A stretch of 64,000 bases of DNA from the NCBI GenBank assembly GCA_013388855.1, contig JACAEM010000018.1:1-64000 (forward strand). The letters run 5' to 3'. Positions 60,659 to 64,000 of the stretch are shown one piece after another. This DNA comes from Chloroflexota bacterium. Its GTDB lineage: Bacteria > Chloroflexota > Anaerolineae > Anaerolineales > Villigracilaceae. How positions within the stretch are numbered: the stretch's first letter is position 1; every line of letters begins with the position of its first letter. The translations under genes and the position numbers were made by a program. Below the pieces are notes generated by a model. That model searched no databases. It worked only from the letters and a program-made list of their open reading frames with translations, and was not told the DNA's origin.

Positions 60659-60720
60659 GTTTGTCTCTCCTTCTTCCAAAGTTATTCTTGAAAACCTGTA
60701 TTGCTAAAACAGGTGATTTC

Positions 60721-62025
60721 CTAATGCCAACCGATGTATGCTTTTGCCATCACGGCAATCGAGGCGAAGATCATGATAAGCAATGTAGGCGGGACAGCCG
60801 CACCCAGCCAGCGCCTCCAGCCGATGGAGCCGTGGTTGCGTTCCATGTATGAATAAGCCACGACGTTTGCAGAGGCGCCGATGGGGGTGAGGTTGCCGCC
60901 AATGTCAATTCCCAATGCCAGGGACCAGACCATCAGCCCCAGCGCGGGCATGCCAGGGATCTGCGCCAGGTCTTTGAGCACATAGCTCATAGCAAGCGCC
61001 AACGGTACGTTATCCACAATTCCGCTGGCGAGACCGGGCACCCAGTGCAGAGTCATTACCAGACTATTGTGATTGGAGGCTGCCATGTTTGCCAGGAAGC
61101 CCGCCATTGATTCAAAGACATTGATCTTTTCCAGCCCGCCGATCAACACGAACAAACCAGCGAAGAACAGGATGCTTTCGCTATCTACCTTGAGCAGAGT
61201 CTTACGGCGGTCGTCGTTGCGCAGGGAGATCAAGGCGAACCCGGCAGGGATCAAAGCGGACATCGCCGTGTTGATGTGAATACCCGTCCACTCGGCAAGC
61301 GGGTTGTGGATCACGAGCAGAATCACAGCCGATAGAAAACCGATCAGCCCCACCTGAGTCAGATGCGCATGGAGCGGTTCATTGTGCAGCGTTTCGATCT
61401 TATTGATGGTTTCCTCCGTCAACAAGCTGTGGGCATTCATCAAGGCTTTACGGTTTGTGAAGTAGAACATGCCAAGCAGCATGAGTGATGCAACGGCAGA
61501 GATGGGTCCGGTATGGGTCAGAAAGTCAGCAAAGTTGAATCCAAGAGTGGTGCCAAGAATGACGTTTGGGGGATCACCGACCAGAGTTGCTGCACCGCCA
61601 GTGTTGGCAGCACATACTTCTGCGATGATCAACGGGACCGGGTCGAGCTTCAGTAATCGACAGAGTTGCAGTGTGAGCGCGGAGAGGAACAACATCACGG
61701 TGATGCTGTCTATGAACATTGCCATGACCGCGGCGAACAAGATCAAAATGGCGGAAAGTGAAACTGGGTGATAGTCGAATTTTTTCAAAGACTTCATCGC
61801 CAGCCACGAGAAGAAGCCTGCTTCTTGCAGAATGGAAACGAGGAAGAACATGCCAGCCAATAAGCCCAGTGTTTCCCAGTTAATATACAAAAACGCCTCA
61901 AACGGACTCAGAATTCCAAATAAGATCAGCAATCCGCCGCCGATCAATGCGACCCAATGGCGCGGGAATTTTTCACTGGCGATCATGATGTACGCGAATA
62001 TGAAGATAAATAATGTAAAGAACAC
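60721..62025 (-). CDS. ArsB/NhaD-type (ion transporter superfamily) permease
   Basis: The 434-residue protein has about 11 membrane segments. GGAATLVGDPPNVILG near 150 and GIVDNVPLALAMS near 345 are the hallmark repeats of the ArsB/NhaD/CitT superfamily. The substrate could be sodium/proton, arsenite or an organic anion, and its position next to amtB hints at a nitrogen-related anion. A frame open to 62193 runs through the promoter region. GAGG lies 5 nt before the GTG at 62025, which gives the normal family length, so that is the start. Confidence 0.88.
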   Translation of the reverse strand: MFFTLFIFIFAYIMIASEKFPRHWVALIGGGLLILFGILSPFEAFLYINWETLGLLAGMFFLVSILQEAGFFSWLAMKSLKKFDYHPVSLSAILILFAAVMAMFIDSITVMLFLSALTLQLCRLLKLDPVPLIIAEVCAANTGGAATLVGDPPNVILGTTLGFNFADFLTHTGPISAVASLMLLGMFYFTNRKALMNAHSLLTEETINKIETLHNEPLHAHLTQVGLIGFLSAVILLVIHNPLAEWTGIHINTAMSALIPAGFALISLRNDDRRKTLLKVDSESILFFAGLFVLIGGLEKINVFESMAGFLANMAASNHNSLVMTLHWVPGLASGIVDNVPLALAMSYVLKDLAQIPGMPALGLMVWSLALGIDIGGNLTPIGASANVVAYSYMERNHGSIGWRRWLGAAVPPTLLIMIFASIAVMAKAYIGWH

Positions 62026-62070
62026 AGTTACCTCATTCCTCGAACTGCAAAAGATAATTTCATGGAATTT

Positions 62071-62112
62071 ATTGTATGGATTCGGGAAACGACGACTATT
62101 ACCCCAATGGAG
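62071..62112 (-). promoter_or_regulatory. Promoter of the transporter-amtB pair with activator box
   Basis: On minus the -10 is TACAAT (62076-62071), with a predicted start near 62064. The box TACCCCAATGGAG (plus strand, 62100-62112) lies 23 nt beyond it. It is one base different from the glnA box and has nearly the same spacing (23 against 24 nt). No -35 is seen, which fits activator dependence. Confidence 0.6.
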
Positions 62113-62163
62113 AATATTGAGTAGACGACTGCCATCAAGTACACAGATTGAGCGGCCTTTTCC

Positions 62164-62176
62164 TACCCAAATGGAG
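62164..62176 (-). promoter_or_regulatory. Second copy of the nitrogen box upstream of the transporter
   Basis: TACCCAAATGGAG is identical to the glnA box. It lies 64 bp (about six helical turns) from the first transporter box and has no -10 of its own at the usual distance, so it may be an auxiliary site. Confidence 0.5.
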
Positions 62177-62192
62177 CAGTATGACGGAAACA

Positions 62193-62235
62193 CATAAAGG
62201 CGACCGGGGTTTGTCGCCCATCAGCCGCCTTTATG
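62193..62235 (-). terminator. Hairpins after the glutamate synthase gene
   Basis: CATAAAGGCG (62193-62202) pairs with CGCCTTTATG (62226-62235). The inner GGCGAC/GTCGCC (62199-62204 and 62213-62218) is an alternative fold that excludes it. A further GCGAGAT/ATCTCGC palindrome lies at 62256-62271. These sit in the 93-nt space after the synthase stop and probably end its transcript, though no T tract is strong. Confidence 0.5.
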
Positions 62236-62285
62236 CGAGGAGAGCCAAATTGTCGGCGAGATAAATCTCGCGTTGCATTAGTGGT

Positions 62286-64000
62286 TTACTCGGTTGCGAA
62301 TCGTTGATCTTCCTGTTGTCCCTGCGGCACTATCCGAACGAATGTGTTCTTCCAGTCGATCAACAGGCCAAGGATTTTCTGAGCTTCTTCCACCTGGTGA
62401 TTTTGTTTAAGTTCCTCCGCGTACACTGTCAATAGTTCACGCAGATTTGCCAGATCATTTTCTCTCACTTCCTGGATGACGACCTTCGCTCCTTTTGCCA
62501 GCCGACGCTGGATCGCTGCTTGATCGAAGTTGAGGTGCGGCTGGATGCGTAGGTACAAGACGCCGCCGGTCATCCCCGCACACATCCACGGGCCGGGGTC
62601 TCCCAATACGACAACGCGTCCGGCGGTCATATATTCGCACAGGAATCCTTTGACGTTGGCGCGCGCCCCGATAAAGCCCAGACTGTCGTTGAGCGGTTTT
62701 TTGATCTCGCCGCCGATGATGACATCTGCACCGGAGAGGCGGATGCAGGCACGCGAGTCGGCGTTGCCCTGCACGATGACCGTCCCATGCGTGCCTCCAT
62801 AGGCTAGGCTCTTACCCACGGAGCCATCGATCAATAAACCATCATGGTTGTAGCCCTTCAGAATGACCACCCGCCCACCGGAGATGCCCTTTGCCACGCC
62901 ATCCTGCGCGCCGCCTTCGACGACGATGCGGATCGGGTCGGCATTATACGCGCCGAGCCCATTGCCGGGGACGGAACTACTGAAGAAGCGCAGGGCAGTA
63001 GCGGGAATGGAACGCGTATCCTCCTCGCCAAGCGGCGGTAGCCAGGTCTCACGGTGACCGCCCACGCCGCCATGACCGGGCAGCCAGTCCCAATTTTTGC
63101 GGTAGCGAGTGAGAGCGCCGGTAAGATGCGTACCGAGGGCGCGGTCCACGGGAGTAACCTTGTCATCCTCGAAGAGAACCGTATCCTGTCGATAATTGGT
63201 GAAACTTTCCATCACTAAATTGGAGATGACCGTGGTGAGATGGTTGCGCGGGCGGTGTAGTGGTCCACGGTCGATGAGTGTCATCTCGTGCAAGGGGATT
63301 TCAACAGGGATCGGCTTGGCGTTGAGATATTCCTCCACAGTGACGAGCATATCCCGTAGATCGATCTGTTCATAGTGAGAAATTTGTTGCAGCAGATCGG
63401 AGCGCCCGACAATATCCTGTGCTTTTTCAAACCCTAACCTTGCCACGATGTTTTGCATGGCTTCCCCTAGTCCGTTGAATACATTGGTCAATGCCCCCAC
63501 TGCCTGTTCGAAATCGCGCGGCACAAAATGTTTGATGCCTTTGGCATGCGCATCTTCCGCCGTTTCGATTTGTGTGGTGATGCCGGTATGACAGGTCCCA
63601 CTTTGACAGTCGCGGCAGATCGTACAGCCGATTGCCACCATGGGCAGCGTACCCAACCCGACGCGATTCGCGCCCAAACACATCAACTTGACCGCGTCCG
63701 CTGCGGAACGGACCCCGCCGTCGGCCCAGAGTTCGACGCGTTCGCGCAGCCCCGCCTCGGTCAAAGCGCGATGCGCATCCACAATGCCGATCTCCGCAGG
63801 CAGACCGACATAACGCAGCGAGTGTGAGCGCGCCGCGCCTGTTCCGCCGTCATAGCCGGTGAGGCAGATGATATCAGCATCCGCTTTGGCAATGCCGACG
63901 GCAATGATGCCAATGCCCGGCACGACAGGCACTTTGACCGCAACGCGCGCCTTTGGATTGATGGTCTTCAATTCTTCGATGAACTGCGCCAGATCCTCGA
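62286..64000 (-). CDS. gltB: Glutamate synthase large subunit, C-terminal part, cut by window edge
   Basis: This is the C-terminal 570 or so residues of the large subunit of glutamate synthase, which makes two glutamates from glutamine and 2-oxoglutarate. Visible are the FMN-binding barrel (VPVVPGIGIIAVGIAKADAD, TGYDGGTGAARSHSL), the 3Fe-4S cysteines in CTICRDCQSGTCHTG, and the C-terminal GXGXG beta-helix domain (GGRVVILKG, GKSLAYGGTHGTVIVQG). The frame remains open to base 64000, so the start is beyond the window; the TTG at 63971 is internal. It completes the GS-GOGAT pair with glnA. Confidence 0.95.
   Translation of the reverse strand, partial: EDLAQFIEELKTINPKARVAVKVPVVPGIGIIAVGIAKADADIICLTGYDGGTGAARSHSLRYVGLPAEIGIVDAHRALTEAGLRERVELWADGGVRSAADAVKLMCLGANRVGLGTLPMVAIGCTICRDCQSGTCHTGITTQIETAEDAHAKGIKHFVPRDFEQAVGALTNVFNGLGEAMQNIVARLGFEKAQDIVGRSDLLQQISHYEQIDLRDMLVTVEEYLNAKPIPVEIPLHEMTLIDRGPLHRPRNHLTTVISNLVMESFTNYRQDTVLFEDDKVTPVDRALGTHLTGALTRYRKNWDWLPGHGGVGGHRETWLPPLGEEDTRSIPATALRFFSSSVPGNGLGAYNADPIRIVVEGGAQDGVAKGISGGRVVILKGYNHDGLLIDGSVGKSLAYGGTHGTVIVQGNADSRACIRLSGADVIIGGEIKKPLNDSLGFIGARANVKGFLCEYMTAGRVVVLGDPGPWMCAGMTGGVLYLRIQPHLNFDQAAIQRRLAKGAKVVIQEVRENDLANLRELLTVYAEELKQNHQVEEAQKILGLLIDWKNTFVRIVPQGQQEDQRFATE

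Noticed and set aside
55326-62176. The repeated 13-mer as a CRISPR repeat or insertion-sequence end
   Set aside because: There are only three copies, far apart, with no spacers or target duplications, and two of them hold a fixed distance to -10 elements.
62026-62193. N-terminal extension of the ArsB/NhaD-type permease
   Set aside because: It spans two copies of the regulatory box and the -10, and exceeds family length; the GTG at 62025 has a ribosome-binding site.
1-64000. CRISPR arrays, rRNA genes and transposons
   Set aside because: I looked for regular repeat-spacer runs, rRNA segments and transposase motifs and saw none.

Overview
The window looks like chromosomal DNA of a Chloroflexota bacterium, most likely class Anaerolineae. 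This is inferred from gene content and style: many GTG/TTG starts, a cell-wall elongation cluster carrying an embedded min operon, a GlnE-type enzyme with extra domains, DDAH next to a polar amino-acid ABC transporter, abundant GAF/PAS sensors, and tRNA genes without an encoded CCA end. No 16S rRNA or other phylogenetic marker is present, so the assignment is provisional. I saw no transposase, integrase, phage gene or CRISPR array.

Layout. 1-5.5 kb: the end of a thiolase gene, an SCP2-type protein, a GAF/HD-GYP phosphodiesterase, a transporter and small membrane proteins, including an unannotated-size 42-residue basic protein at 5326-5454. 5.5-16.3 kb: dinG, plsX, tRNA-Leu(GAG), a PAS-rich histidine kinase, and an ABC transporter-DDAH operon. 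16.4-26.6 kb: a second SCP2-like protein with a tungsten-type aldehyde:ferredoxin oxidoreductase, then small enzymes, rluB, a CBS-ACT protein, an M20 peptidase, a VTT membrane protein, cyclophilin, udk and degV. 26.7-35.9 kb: a long plus-strand run mreBCD-mrdA-minCDE-rodA-gltX, which joins cell elongation and division-site selection. 36-41.6 kb (minus): glnS, then rtcB, a class III nucleotide cyclase and a large membrane protein with a Nudix-like box, the last three probably one operon. 41.7-48.3 kb: tRNA-Gln(CTG), then a probable conflict/defence island: a trypsin-co-occurring-domain protein divergent from a protease-STAND NTPase-membrane-FGE-fold protein and an unknown membrane partner; then a cysteine-cluster protein and smpB. 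48.4-53.7 kb: an MFS transporter and a LysE exporter-histidine kinase-double-receiver regulator operon. 53.8-64 kb: a nitrogen-assimilation region with glnA, a glnE-like gene, amtB, an ArsB/NhaD-type transporter and the glutamate synthase large subunit.

The most interesting points are four. (1) The 42.4-46.3 kb protease-STAND island, whose FGE-fold domain lacks the catalytic cysteines. (2) A GlnE adenylyltransferase with two apparent ACT domains inserted between its catalytic halves. (3) A 13-bp box, TACCC(A/C)AATGGAG, placed at nearly the same distance upstream of a TACAAT -10 element before glnA and before the transporter-amtB pair, which suggests a shared nitrogen activator. (4) The rtcB-cyclase-membrane protein operon. 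In addition, at least five genes (position 4782 minus, udk, rtcB, smpB, glnE) have a -10 element exactly 6 nt before the start codon and no ribosome-binding site, as expected for leaderless mRNAs.
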